From positions 13,459,001-13,523,000 of the forward strand of contig WPIO01000001.1 of the NCBI GenBank assembly GCA_009760855.2: a stretch of 64,000 bases of DNA, in the 5' to 3' direction. A program made the position numbers and the translations under genes. The stretch's first letter is position 1. Every line of letters begins with the position of its first letter. This DNA is from Cristatella mucedo. Lineage: Eukaryota; Bryozoa; Phylactolaemata; Cristatellidae. Positions 48,451-60,381 of the stretch are shown in pieces. A model generated the notes under the pieces. It saw only the letters and a program-made list of their open reading frames with translations. It did no database searches and was not told the origin of the DNA.

Positions 48451-50305
48451 TTCCCTTTTGTCTCTTTCCGCCTTAGGTCTGCCAGGGGAAGACAGCTCTC
48501 TGTCACGGCGGTGGTCCTACCAATGCACCCATATCCATAGCTCGGATTGACAGGACAAACAGACGCTTAATAGCTTTACATCGTCTTCATGTAGTATTTA
48601 CAAGATTCCAAGAGTATTTACATATATTTATTTATAGTATTTACATATATTTATTTATAGTATTTAAAAGATTTCCACGCATTTTTGCTAAATGCTCCTC
48701 CTCCTTCTCTTTGCTCGTCTAGTCCACAGATGCGTCCAGATGCGGTATCGGGATTTTGATTTAGGGGACAATACCCACAAAGTTGGTTCATGCAGGAGAG
48801 AAATCTGTCTGTAATAAAACCAATATATTTCAAATAATCGTAGTTTTCATTCAACACAAACTCGGCGGTTGCTCGTAAACTGAGATTAAACACAGTTTTG
48901 TCGTTAATGACTGTCGGCAGGCGCAGGAAAAGCGGGAGGCCCAGGTCATTGCCCCACCGTGGGCGAGTGCCCAATCCACTCCCTCGTTCCGGCACTGGAT
49001 GCGTCGCTGAAGTACGTAACGTATTCCAGGAGTCTGGAGGCGGCAGCTATACTTTTGTTACGCCGAAGGCTCGGCATAGTAGGCGTAACCACTGCCGAAT
49101 ACAGTTCGGTGCGTGCCTACGCGCAATAAGCAGGCCTCGACGCAACGAGTTATTCTGGAGCTGACCTACTTACCGTTACTAAGGGGGTCGTGAGTTCGAA
49201 GCGTGAATTGGAAAGCGAGACGCGTGAATAGGGAATTTTACTGAGCTTTATTCGCAAGTGTACAATGTCGCTGCGCGTCTAGCTCAGTTGTATCTCCACT
49301 CCTCACAGGCTCTCAACAGCACAAGCCCTCATGCGGGGGAAATACGACCCCGCACTTAGGCTACCGACGTCTAATGTGGAGAACGACCCAAATAAGACGG
49401 AGGAGCCCAAACCGGACCCTAGACCCCGACTGGAGTACTAGGGCTCCGCTTCCACCGTGAAGACAGGAATACCTCACACACTACCTCAAGCACTCTTGCG
49501 GGGTAAACCAGTCTCCGCACTTAGGCTACCTACGTGTACAGTGGGGAATGACCCAAATAGACGGAGGTGCCCGAACGACCTAAATATCTCACACATTACA
49601 CCGAAGTACTTCTAGTTCGCATCGGCAAATCCTTATTCCGAGACCACGTGCGCATGCACACACACAAAACACAAAATGCGAGTACATGCGTTATACGACC
49701 GCATTCGGTGGCGTCCACCGAATACTCCTGGCGTTGCCTATCTCGGTCCCGTCGATTGCCGGCTAACAGCCCAACCTACTCCCTCGCTTTCAGGGAAGGG
49801 AGTTTGGCAAATGCCGGCGACGGCGTCAAAACGAAGCCGAAGAGAGCAGGAGCCGAAAAAAGAGCCAGAGTGAGCGTCGCTCTACTCTTAAATACCTAGC
49901 TGAGACAATGAGACAAGAGCTGAGTGGTAATGGCCCGCTATCGTGGGCCATTACGGTAAGGAGTTCATACCGTCGCTCGACTACCGGATGAGCAACCCAG
50001 TCCAGCTTGAATGCCGAAAAGGTTCCAGACGATTCTTGTTGGACAGTGTTATGGCCGAGGTTGACAGGCCAGCCAACATTAATCAGCCGCTCCCGCGGGT
50101 AGTAGACCAATTCTAAAGGTCGAATCGCTACCGCTGGTCCCAGAGCTTCCTAGCTCGCTCTTAAGCTCTTGCTCTCTCACCTCACTGGTGCTCCTCACTG
50201 GCTCACTGCTCCAGGACAAAGGAGTTTTTGCCCGCCGAGCAGTTCTCGTTCGCGCTCAAATTAAGCCGACGCTATCGCGGCGCTACATTATCGCTCGTAC
50301 ACGGT
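48450..50305. other. GC-richer LTR-like debris with an imperfect tandem duplication
   Basis: 49323-49415 and 49489-49581 are similar (tgcgggg, ccgcacttaggctac, gacccaaata, gacggagg), 166 bp apart. 49185-49215 has a tRNA T-arm-like gtcgtgagttcgaagc. No long coding frame was recognised. Confidence 0.35.
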
Positions 50306-50330
50306 AAACCCAAGCGGGTCCACCATTTGA

Positions 50331-50760
50331 TGTGTAGAACAAATTTAGGATCCGACACACAGACGACGACATAGAACCTTGGTGAATTTCAGCAGACGTA
50401 TATTCCCTCGAGACGGTTCATGACACACACCAGCACACGGTCACTCAGCGCTCTGTCCCTCTTTGCGCTGCGTCACCACCATCTCCCACATCTGCTCGTC
50501 GAACCCCTACGTATCAGCAACAGCCAATCAAAAGCGGGATGATGAACCACAGCAGCCTACCGGTCTGTACGTCAGCTACATGCGAAAGCTAATCAGAGGC
50601 GGTTTAGGGGACCACAGCTATGTACCTGCCTGTGTCCAAGCCACATGATCCGCGAGCTAAAGATCACATGTCAAGCTGGGTAACAAAATCAAATCCAGCA
50701 TGCTAGCCTAAAGTGGCGAGAACGAAAAGAATGACATTGCATGCAAAACACAGCACCAGA
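50331..50760 (-). mobile_element. candidate LTR with adjacent primer-binding-like site
   Basis: On the minus strand the sequence ends gttctacaca. Five bases later comes TGGTGGACCCGCTTGGG (plus coordinates 50309-50325), which starts with TGG like a tRNA-primed site. The plus-strand edge is TGTGTAGAAC at 50331. The outer LTR end was not located, so 50760 is a guess. No gag or pol domain was recognised. Confidence 0.35.
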
Positions 50761-50772
50761 AATAATAACTAG

Positions 50773-52290
50773 CTAAATGCATAACGTCTTCATAAGCAGG
50801 CTGGCTACCACCGTTCTCATAGGCATTCGGAGGACAACAAGTTGAAGTTCAATGTACGAGGCCGGCAGCTTCACTTCTTGTTTCAAGTGTTTCGCTTGCG
50901 TCCTCAAGACAATTACTCCAAAAAGACCTACAATGCTTTTAAGTTCATCATTGATAGCTTTTAAAGCCTTCACTCTTGCACTTCACCTGGTAGCAGAGCT
51001 AGGTTTGACAGTGATGGCTAAGACTTTCTTCAGCTCTTTCCACCTCAGTGTTGATCTTGAAAAGAATAAGTATGAGTTCTCTATTGTTCCAAAAAAGGTA
51101 ATGACAACGGAATATTGATTTGCAGCATGAACTTTTGCCAGGTTCAAGCTGTGTTTATCCTCGTTTAAACCAAAAATGTCTTCTCATTTCTGGACAGTAT
51201 TCTTTGGTAGACACCTGAAAAGTGGTCAGAATCTTGCAAGGACATTTTTTCAGATTAGAGTTTGTCCAACATGAGACCCTTAATTGCCCAGCAACTTAGG
51301 CATAGATTTGAAGAAATCGCTGAAAAGGCTCTTTGATGATGACCATTTTGTTGGCTAAATGAACATAAACATATCTAATGACCTCGGACATGTGCTCGCG
51401 GTGTACCAAATCAGGAGTTGAGTCAAACAGAATTCCACAATACTTGTTTCCGGTCAGAGTCACTTGTCTCTTGCTGTGGATGCAAGTATAGTAAGGAACT
51501 CATTTTGGGTTTGAGGAGACGGATATAAGACTGACTTTAGACTCTTTCTAGCATGGCCAGATGTGATAGCAGAAGAAGATCGTATTGAGCTAGAGATGAA
51601 GAAATCTTAAGAAGTTTCTGATATTTTTCTCACCAGCCAGGTCATGACTCTCTTAGAGACCACGAAATTTCAGGTTTTGAGAAACCAAGAACTTAATGCA
51701 GGCTGTGCCAGCCTGTCTCGCACGCCAGAACTCATCTGGTTCATGCAGTGTTGTTGCCAGGATATTTTCTGCCACTTACTCGGAATGTTCATCGCCAACA
51801 TAGCAAGTTTGAGAACTCTCTTTAGGACTTCTGGATATCGTTTTTCCCGATAAGATTTTTGCCTCAACAGCGGTGTCTATTCCACTTCCTCTGAGAAGTC
51901 TTTTCTGTTCCTTTCCATGTGGCGAAAGCTTGCCAGTGAGAAATGTTTTTTCATGGGAAATTAGTTATTTATGTTTCTTCCGGTGACTAAAACCATTAGC
52001 CAATTCAAGTGGCGATCAGAAATATTGGGTGAACACAAAGAAGAGCAAACAACAGGAACAATATGCCGACTATTTTGTGAGAGAGTAGACCTGCCAGGTC
52101 CTGCTAACTTCATGCCCATTGGCAAGATGCCTCTTGAACCAGGCTATGCTCATGGCTCGACTACTTTTCTAGCAATGACCTTTCTTCTGAAACCGGCTTG
52201 ATCCTCGTAGTACTAGATCGGCTTGAAGGTGATGCTGAATGACACAGGTAAAACAGAGGCTTGATCAAACGTCAGGTAGCCAATATCATT
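50773..52290 (-). pseudogene. hAT-type transposase relic (ZMYM1/DUF4371-like)
   Basis: Minus-strand pieces in order: a TTF-type zinc-finger-like WQVYSLTK-stop-SAYCSCCL, then ISHEKTFLTGKLSPHGKEQK, then GNKYCGILFDSTPDLVHREH across a frameshift, followed by MSEVIRYVYVHLANKMVIIK. The last is FFGTIENSYLFFSRSTLRWK with SSATRCKVRVKALKAINDEL. The C-G-I-L-F-D-S-T-P-D and F-F-x-x-S-x-x-R-W-K-x-L motifs are typical of ZMYM1-like proteins derived from hAT transposases. Many stops and frameshifts; no terminal inverted repeats identified. Confidence 0.8.
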
Positions 52291-52972
52291 CAGGGTAAGC
52301 ACTTAAAAATTTGAAGTAGATTCCATATCTTCTTTCCATGTGGTATTGCTTGCACCATAATGGTCCAAATGGTGACTGTCTTCGTCTTCACAGAGCAAAG
52401 TGTCTTTTTTCAAGTAGCTTCCACCTAGCAGAGAATTTGTTTCTCCGGTGTTATTGTGCTTTCTACCTTAACTCTCCTGTCCCCTTCTCAATTCTTGTCA
52501 TTGTCTCCGTCTTGATTGCTATCCTACTGCTCACACTGTTTATCATTATTCCCTCTGCGATTGTCAACATTTTCCCAATGTTTTCCTGCGACTCTACTGT
52601 TCTTAAGCTTTGCCTTCTTCAAAAAACATTTTAGTATATCGCTGGACTTGCTTGCTTCTTTCTTCTCAAGTTTTCGTTTTCAGTGTTGGGTACCACTTGC
52701 CTTTTTGCTACCATGTCTCATGAAAATAGATTGGGTTGACCAAAAAATGTACAAACATACACAGTAGCTGTAGAGGCAATGCAGTTCATCGAGGTTGGCC
52801 TGGAATAACACTGACTTTGACCTTCACACCCTAGATTCCTTCTCCAGAGGAAGAGGCTGGGCCGCTTGGGAGAAAAAGGATGGGGAAGATTGGAAGTGCC
52901 CAAGTCGTCTAGATACTGGCGCCAGGAAACTTAATTTCTCACAGATTTCTCACCCCACAAGGTAGCTGCTTT

Positions 52973-53110
52973 TCACAACCTCGGCCCCGATGTCATGGAT
53001 TCGAAAATGGCGGTGAGCGATCCTTTATTGTCGCTGAAAGCTGCGGTGATAGCCTTTAACAGTCTTCTGCTGCTGTGCAAAATAAAGCTATTAAATCGAG
53101 CTAGTATTTT
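52973..53110 (+). mobile_element. SINE-A copy
   Basis: Reads gtcatggattcgaaaatggc, then gcgatcctttattgtcgctg, ctgcggtgatagcctttaac and the end ttaaatcgagct. Confidence 0.75.
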
Positions 53111-53122
53111 TCTTAGACCAAG

Positions 53123-53250
53123 CTAGGCTTAGCAGGCTGTGCCAGCCAGTCACGCACGCTTGAAATCATCCGGTTAATGCAGTGTTGTTGCCAGGATACC
53201 ACTTACTTGGACTGTTTGTCGCCAATATAGCACGTTTAAGGAAGTGATTA
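53123..53250 (-). pseudogene. second hAT-relic fragment, duplicate of 51694-51825
   Basis: gcaggctgtgccagccagtc, then gttaatgcagtgttgttgcc and ccacttacttggactgtttg correspond to the same order at 51694-51825. It sits between two SINE-A copies in opposite orientation. Confidence 0.75.
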
Positions 53251-53287
53251 ATCAGTGTTTATTTTCGATTGTCTCCTAATTAAAAAA

Positions 53288-53450
53288 AACTAGCTGATTT
53301 AACAGTCTCTTTTGTATAGAGGCAGAAGAGCCTTAACGGCTATCGCCGCTGCTTGCTGAGGAAATAAAGGATCGCCCACCGGAGGATTCGAACCCAAGAT
53401 CTCGGGACCGAGGTCACGAAAAGCAACCGCCGTAGTTAGTGAGCCATAAG
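53288..53450 (-). mobile_element. SINE-A copy
   Basis: Minus orientation of the family: agctgatttaacagtctctt, gaagagccttaacggctatc and the B-box region ggaggattcgaacccaagat. Well preserved. Confidence 0.82.
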
Positions 53451-53579
53451 TCGTCAGCTTCAATCCTAGCGATGCAAACGATCCTCTACGGACAGCAGGT
53501 TCAGAACTTTTGTAAAGAAATAGATTCTGACTGTCTCATCATTGACGACGATTGAAACGGTTCCACACCTCGCATTACG

Positions 53580-56265
53580 CTAGCAGAGTCCGATCTATTC
53601 AAGGCCGGCTATTTTTGAAGTCTACCTCCAATAAGCCACGCTTTTATACGTAACTGTCATCCGGGTAGCCTTTTTCAGCTCGGGGTACCACAAGGCTCGG
53701 TGCTTGGTTCACTACTTTTCACAAATTACACGCATTATACATCAATCGTACTACCCACGTCGGTAGCCATATCCTAGATCTCGTGATCACGAAGGAATTA
53801 TGCCCCACTGACCTTGTGGTGTGCCCGCTGACTCTCCCGGATCCTTGCTTGGTCTCTTTTACTGTTCTTGCTCCGTTGTAGGTACACGGTAATGTCGAAC
53901 TTGTCCAGCGACGTAACTTAAAAAGCATTGACCAAGACAAATTTTTGAATCCTTTATGCTATGCAGGTCTTTTTGATCTGCACCCAGATTCGACCGACAG
54001 CCTCGATACCATCTCTGATGCAGTAAACATGACACTTAGGAGTGCTCTTGACAAGCGTGTTCCCGTACATTCTGTTCATGTACAAAGTCGCGGAGACTCC
54101 TCTCAATTTAAAAAAATCTTTAAAGGATGCACCGTCTTAAGCGCAGGTTCTAACGTCGTTTTAAGAAATCGGGGTCTGACGCAAATCTAGTCAATTTCAA
54201 TGACTTTCTTCGAATTTACACCCGGAGGCTTAACACAGCCAGGGCTTCTTTTTTCACTCGAAAACTGAAGTCCTGCCAATCAGACCCAAAACAGATTGAT
54301 ATGACGGTAAACAATTTACTATTCAATGCTGAGAAGCATGACTCCCTAGATACTTACGGCGCAGCCAAAACATTTTCAGCCTTCTTTACTGACAGAATTG
54401 TGCACATTCGTGCCTCCATAAAGCCCCCTCCGAGTTAAGCAATTGTGGAATCACAACCTGTGACCTTTCTTAAAAGGTTTTCCGAGGTTTATGCATGCGA
54501 AGTGGCTACCTTAAAAAAGTCTAGTAAAATTAGCTCGTCTCCTGAGGACCATATACCATCATCTCGGTTGTCTTCACTGGCAGAACAACTTAGCCCTGCC
54601 ATAACCGAGATTTTTAATTTTTCTTTGGAAAATGAGGTCGCATCCAATTCTTTCAAATCGACAATCGTTAGACCAATACTTAAAAAGCCTGGATTAGATA
54701 CAGAGGTCCTTGCAACTATCGCCCAGTTTCTCTCTTCATTTTTTGTCAAAGATTCTTGAAAAATTGTAGCTAAGCAGCTGGTAGCATATATTGAAAAGAA
54801 TAAAATGTCTGAAAGTTTAAATCGGGGCTCAAGAGGCAGCATTCCACTGAAATTGCTCCGTGTTAATGATGACATCTTATGCAAAAACGATGACGGGAAT
54901 GTCACTGCCCTAGCTCTACTAGATCTATCGGCTGCCTTTGACAATATTGATCACGATATCCTACATGAACGATTGAGAACAACGATCGGTCTGGCAGATG
55001 AGGCACTGCCACGGTTTAAATCGTACTTGTCTGATAGTGTTCAATCCGTGTCGCATGGGGGTCAGGTCTCAGCCACGAGTCGGGTCACCTGTGAAGTAAA
55101 TCAAAGGTCCGTCCTCGGTCCCTTGGTGTTCTCCATTTATACTCAACCTCTGGGAAAAGTGATTAAGACCTATGGAATAGTATGTCACTTTTATGCTTAC
55201 GATACTCAGCTGTATTTGTCATTCCAACCGTCGAAATCTGCTGCAGCAACTGAGAAACTGAATGCTTGCCGTGCCGACATTCGATCCTAGTTGTCGGAAA
55301 ATTTCTTAAACTAAACGACGATATAACTGAACTGCTGGTCATAGGACATCCTAAGCATGTGGCTGGATAAGAAGGTTTTGCTCTTTTAATGGGTGATGCT
55401 GTTATGTAACCATCACAACACGCTCGAAATTTAAAGTGCCGTTTTCTGCAACTGAATAAATTTTAAAAGTTGCATTCAGAAGATAGCTTTTACAGCTAGC
55501 CATCACGTTCGAACCCTCTCTAAGATAATAATCTGTCTTCAATGGAGGTTTGCAAAAATTTTAACTAGCTCCTTAATTCACTATCGGCTTGATTATTGTA
55601 ATGCCCTTTTGGCTGGGGTACCGGAAAAAGCAACTAGGCCATTGCATATCGCTATGAATATGGCTGCAAGGCTAGTCTTTAAGGTCCAGAGGCTTGACCA
55701 CGTGTCTCCTTTGCTAAAAGAGCTAGGATGGCTGCCGATTGATCTGCGGATACAGAGCAAAGTTCTTAAGCTGACCCACAAGGCCCATAATGGCCTGGCA
55801 CCTCTATGCGTTCTGAACGCCACACCAGTTTCAGCCTCCTCATGCCCTCGGGTCGTGTATGGACTATAAATTAGCTGTTCTATTCCTGCACTTAAAGACC
55901 GTTGGCGACAGAAGCTTTAGCTCTGCAGGTCATAGACTGTGGAACTCGCTTCCACGATTCTTACAAAATGACAACTGCTCTCCTGCTGCCGACTGTGGCG
56001 CATTCTTTCCAGCCGTCCTGAGCTGCTACTTCAATGTTACTCACTACCTCAACTGCTATCCTGACTCTGCTATGCAGTAAACATCCTAAGCTTCCCACTA
56101 TGTCTCTGTTGAGCGAGATGAAGTGTGTTGGCTACCGAATACGTACTGAAAGCTGCATAGGCTGTGACTGTGCTATACAAAACTCTCCTTCGTACCACCC
56201 ACATAGTCTTTGTGGCTTTGTGGAGTTAAAAACGGGGATACATTACATTACTCTAACTGTTACTC
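53580..56265 (+). pseudogene. LINE-B, longest copy: endonuclease end, RT and C-terminus, disrupted
   Basis: 53660-53735 reads LGVPQGSVLGSLLF, an RT motif out of order with the rest, probably a separate scrap. 53740-53880 reads SRTTHVGSHILDLVITKELC and TLPDPCLVSFTV, resembling the C-terminal end of an AP endonuclease. Then come TLKKSSKISSSPEDHIPSSR and [12 protein letters not shown]. The RT core follows: [20 protein letters not shown], then CHFYAYDTQLYLSF, where the catalytic YADD is changed to YAYD. The C-terminal part 55593-56080 has [13 protein letters not shown]. Several stops and frameshifts. Clearly inactive. Confidence 0.85.
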
Positions 56266-56279
56266 CTCTAATCAACAAG

Positions 56280-57370
56280 CTTATTCTAGGCTCTCATTTC
56301 TATTCGTCTGTCATACAGCTGTCCCTGAGCGTGAAGGACTTCCTACCTTCTAGCATGCAAAACTTTTTCAACTCCCTTAAGGCACGTAATGCGGGCATTT
56401 GCACTTGGATGGCGATACACTTTCTCAAATTGATTGAGGATATAAAAACGCTACTAGTAGACGGCAAACCTAGTGTTGCTCAAAATATAGAAAATTTATT
56501 TTCTCAAAATGGGCTCTGCTAGAGTATTTCCAGTAGCCTCGGCACAAAATCTGGGTGGTCTGTTCGGAAGTCATCTTTCACTAGATCATCATTTCAGCTC
56601 CACTGTCAAGTTCACCTACTTTCAGATACAAAATATTGCAAAATCGTGTGTTACCTTCGACAACAATGACGCATCCAAGTTATTCAATGCATTTGTCATA
56701 TGCCCCCGTGACTTCTGCAACTCACTACTTGTAAGTCTTTTGGCCTGTTCAATAGGCGTTCCGAAGCAGTGCAAAACTCAAGAGCTCAACTCGGAAGTCC
56801 GTTACCAGTCTTGTAGTTGCTTCATTTCGCCACTTCTCAATGACAAGTACTGGCTCCTCACCAAACAACGTATTGACTTCAAGGTTTTTCCACTCACTTT
56901 AAGGTCCCTTTATTCTTCTGGCGAAGCCTACCTATCCAAACTACTTTACAATCACGGTAGGCAGCGTGCCGCCAGCTCTTCTGACTTAACTCGTTTTAGC
57001 TGTGCCTCGAACCAACCCCAAATCCATTGGAGACCAATCCTTCTGTTCATACATTCCTAAAGTCTGGAACTCACTCTGACTGACGTCACGACATAATAAT
57101 AATAATACACTTGATAAAGCGCCCTCAGAGAACTCAGTCTTTTTCTAGGCGCTTTACATCCCCTGACTTGAAGACATTTACACATATGCTAAAAACCCCC
57201 TTGTTCCTCATAGCATTTGCTTGGTCCGCGTGAATTGTCCTTTGATTGCATATACATGCTGACACTTTGCATGATATCAGTAAGCTTACTGACATGCTTC
57301 TTATAGAGCGTATCCAAAGTTCCTAGGAAAAGATTGAGTTCTTCGAGGGCGCTTGACAAATGTATTAACA
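56280..57370 (+). pseudogene. LINE-A-type relic, highly diverged
   Basis: Encodes [60 protein letters not shown]. The expected FYADDTQLY segment reads HFYSSVIQLSL, so the catalytic aspartates are gone. The 3' end near 57310-57365 keeps aaagattgagttcttcgagg. Interrupted at 57095-57165 by a minus-strand LINE-A tail. Confidence 0.82.
57095..57161 (-). mobile_element. LINE-A tail inserted into a LINE-A relic
   Basis: aataataataatacacttga to ctaggcgctttacat lies between sequence normally continuous (cgtcagaacat / cccctgac). ACAT on each side is a possible 4-bp target duplication, though the right ACAT also belongs to the LINE tail. Confidence 0.8.
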
Positions 57371-57599
57371 TTGTGCCCAAAATGAGACCTACTTCTAAGA
57401 TCAGCACACATTTTCAATCAAGGCACATCCGCCGTACACGTATCAACCAAACGAGGTGTGCTTCCCCAGCCTTTATCATAGTCTGCCAGGCTGGCCCCGA
57501 CATAAAAATCCTGACTCTTCCACTGACTATTATTATTACGCGAAGCTCTTCTGAGTGCTAAAACAGCAGCGTGCTAAATTAGCCAGTCTATGACTAATA

Positions 57600-58050
57600 T
57601 TTTTTGCACACGACGGTTCCTGAATTATAGTGGCTAGGAACCCGATTAGGCCATAATCTTTGGCCGAGGCAGCGTACAAGTCGAAGCCGTGTAATTTGCA
57701 AGGAGTTTCGCTCCAGGAGTATTCTTGGCATTTGGGCTGATTTGAGTAATGGGCCTTGAGCCGTGGGTGAGTTGCTACCTTTCAAGGCCGCTATTAAACT
57801 CCCGTAACTCTCCTGAACTGACAAAGCTGGCTCCTCCATGCTATTCGGGTATTCTGGCGCTCTTTGCTACCACGTCCCGCTACTATCGGCATACCGGCGT
57901 GCATTGGTGCGGCACCAACAAGTCGCCAGCCGCGATTCCACGGCTAGAGGCTACGTCGGTATTCCTCTCGAGTCGGCTGGCGATTAGCGCCGTTGTTATT
58001 GCCATTTCGTCCTTGTTCTCTCTGGACTTGGAATCCACCATACGGCCGAG
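57600..58050. repeat. dispersed repeat D, copy 1
   Basis: Shares gtggctaggaac, gtacaagtcgaagcc, then further right ggcataccggcgtgcattgg and agtcgccagccg with 63310-64000 in the same order. Nature unknown; possibly LTR-element internal sequence. Confidence 0.5.
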
Positions 58051-58740
58051 TTTGTGATAGTGTCAGGGCGGGCGGTCGCAGCATCGGCGGTCGCAGCGGT
58101 GTTTAGCATCACTCATAGATTATGACTGCAAGTCACTTAAGCTTGACGAGAGGCGGCACTATTTTGAGCAGAGGCGGGAGGTGCGGGCCAGGCGAATCGG
58201 GTGCACTTCGCCTCGAAGCGCCAGGCCGATTTATTGCACCCGGTTGAATGGAGTTGAATGCTATAGATCAGCTCGGAACTTGCTTGCGCATTAGTCACCC
58301 TCGCAAGGCCTAGCAGCTTCCAGCTACTGCGACTGCCTGTCAGCGACGTCCTGAGCGGGCAGAATTGTGTGCACTTACGGCACTGCCCATTCGGCAGCTC
58401 GCCTGCACCACAGCAGCACTCGGATGGCGAACGCTTGGATTGAAAAAACTTTCGCCAAGCGCGAGTGCGTGCGATTCGTAGCCTCGTCGGAATCGTGCGA
58501 GCAGTGAGTAACGCTGAGACTCAATCAATGTAGCCGCGTAATAGCCCGTCACGCCTACATTGGCTTTGCCATGCCAGTGTTCGGGGGGGTGGCATGTTGA
58601 ACCTTGTTGAACGTAGCATGGGCCATGAACTAACTGCACCTGCTCGTGGTGGGAGTCGAAGGGAAGCCTCTGCGCCGTCTCCACTTCGCGTGAGAGGCAG
58701 CTCTGCCTCGAACGGATTTCCATATCCTCGGTCTAGCTTA
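58050..58740. other. GC-richer sequence without recognised gene
   Basis: Contains a 127-codon minus-strand frame (58340-58723) and an overlapping 92-codon frame. Neither has family resemblance, splice context or codon-like regularity that I recognise. Confidence 0.35.
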
Positions 58741-58744
58741 CAGG

Positions 58745-59400
58745 TCACTTTACTCGCTTGCATCAGCCTACCTGTCTGACCTCCAGGCTCTCCAGTCACT
58801 CGCTCTCGTGCCGCATGCAGCGCAGCATTTCCACAACCCAGGTTATGGGTGCTAGTCCCGCGTCAGAAAACCTATTAGTGCGCTGCAAGCGGAGTGATAG
58901 CCACCCAGGCTCTTCTGCCGTGTTACAAAAGATGCTGCTGGATCAGCTGACATTTACCTTTACTCATCTCGCATCTTTGCACTAAATTGAAATCTATTGG
59001 TGGACGCAGCTTTAGCTCCTGTGCACAGAAAGTCTGGGCTCCCTTCTGGCTTCGGTCACTACATCTGTATTGTCCGTGCACCATTTTAAGTCTGTGCTAA
59101 AGACGCGCCTGTTCCTGTTAGCTTTCTCTTCGTCTCAGTGAACTTGTCTTTATTGTTCCTGTATGCTTTGCATGCTCACTTTCACGAGCAGTGCATGATA
59201 CTACCCCAAGGTTCTACTAACTTGTGGCCACGAGTGTTTGAATGCTTGCTTTAGTATGCTGGCCTAAGCAGGATAGTAGTTTGCTTTTGCACGCGGAATG
59301 CGTTGCATGTCACTAACAATTTGTTGCTGATTTTCATGGAGGTACTTGTAAAGCGCCCGGATAGAGATTCACCTCTCGCTATAAAAGTGACTTATCATTA
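58745..59400 (+). pseudogene. LINE 3' relic (LINE-A-like, diverged) interrupted by SINE-A
   Basis: Left part tacaggtcactttactcgct and catcagcctacctgtctgac corresponds to the L-T-F-R-S-L / A-Y-L-S-D segment. After the SINE it continues ggtggacgcagctttagctc, cacagaaagtctgggctccc (S-F-S-S-x-A-x-K-x-W). The tail at 59345-59400 keeps gtaaagcgcccggatagaga and ends near ttatcattatta. Confidence 0.65.
58812..58972 (+). mobile_element. SINE-A copy inside the LINE relic
   Basis: Reads acaacccaggttatgggtgc, then gcggagtgatagccacccag, gctcttctgccgtgttacaa and the end atcagctgacatttac. Confidence 0.7.
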
Positions 59401-59404
59401 TTAT

Positions 59405-60380
59405 ACATCAGAACGAACATGTTTATAAATCAGAATTATTATAAATTATTATTATAAATCGGAATCAGCTTGGTGGCTAGATTGGGGCGAGGGCGCGACC
59501 AGAGCCGCTTGTAGCGGGCTGCGTAGAGGGCACCGGCCGTAATGCTGACCTCGGTCGTTTTGGGTGCATTGTCAGCATAGCGTGGCTGCTGACTTGTGGA
59601 TTGCTCCTGTGTAGCGTAGCGCGAGCGCGGCTAAGAAATCGGTTTTCTATGCCGCACTCGCCGGACTACCTCTGAAAATGAAGGCGATTAGTGCTCTGTG
59701 TAGGTAAATCTTCGGGGTTGGTTCTATTTCCTACTGAATTTCCTACTATTTTCGCAGAATACCCACCCTTTTTTCTGGACGCTAGATTATTGCTCCGTGC
59801 AAGCTCCGCTCTAGCATCGTGCTTATAAGGCTAAGGGTGGCCTAAGCTTCGTGCGCAAATCAGTAAGCTATCTCTCCTAATATATTTGACTTGACACTCA
59901 TAGCTTTATCGTCGAAGTACAATAAGTATCTCAAAAGGCATGCCGTAGGCGTGACTTATGTTTACGGACGGATGGACTCACATTCGAACTGTGTAGCTTA
60001 ATAAGCAGCATTGACCATGAATGGCCCTGGCATAAGCTCTGCATCACGACTCAACGATACTGCAGAAACTATACTAATTTAATAGCACTTCGTGCTAGTG
60101 AAGAGCGATGACATCGAGCCAGAACCCGTTGGCGAGGCATTCTTATCGTATTTTCTGATACGACTGTGAGGCGCTGCAGATCTCTGTTGCCACTAATATT
60201 TTAACGTATTCAGCGCCCTTTCTAAAATATGTGGTACATTTTAAAAAGTTCATTTTCTTGACTTTTTACAACCAAACGTTTTGAGTAACCTTATAGAGGA
60301 GTTTCACCCCTAGCATCTACATACTCAGTATCGTAAGCAAATTATGGTCTCCCCATCAGGGTTCGTCTCCATATTCCCGG
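59405..60380. other. intergenic, no feature recognised
   Basis: No coding frame or repeat match of note; a short internal ATTATAAATC duplication occurs at 59425-59460. Confidence 0.35.
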
Positions 60381-60381
60381 G

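Noticed and set aside
50852-51118. 88-codon plus-strand frame at 50.9 kb
   Set aside because: Antisense shadow of the hAT-like coding sequence on the minus strand.
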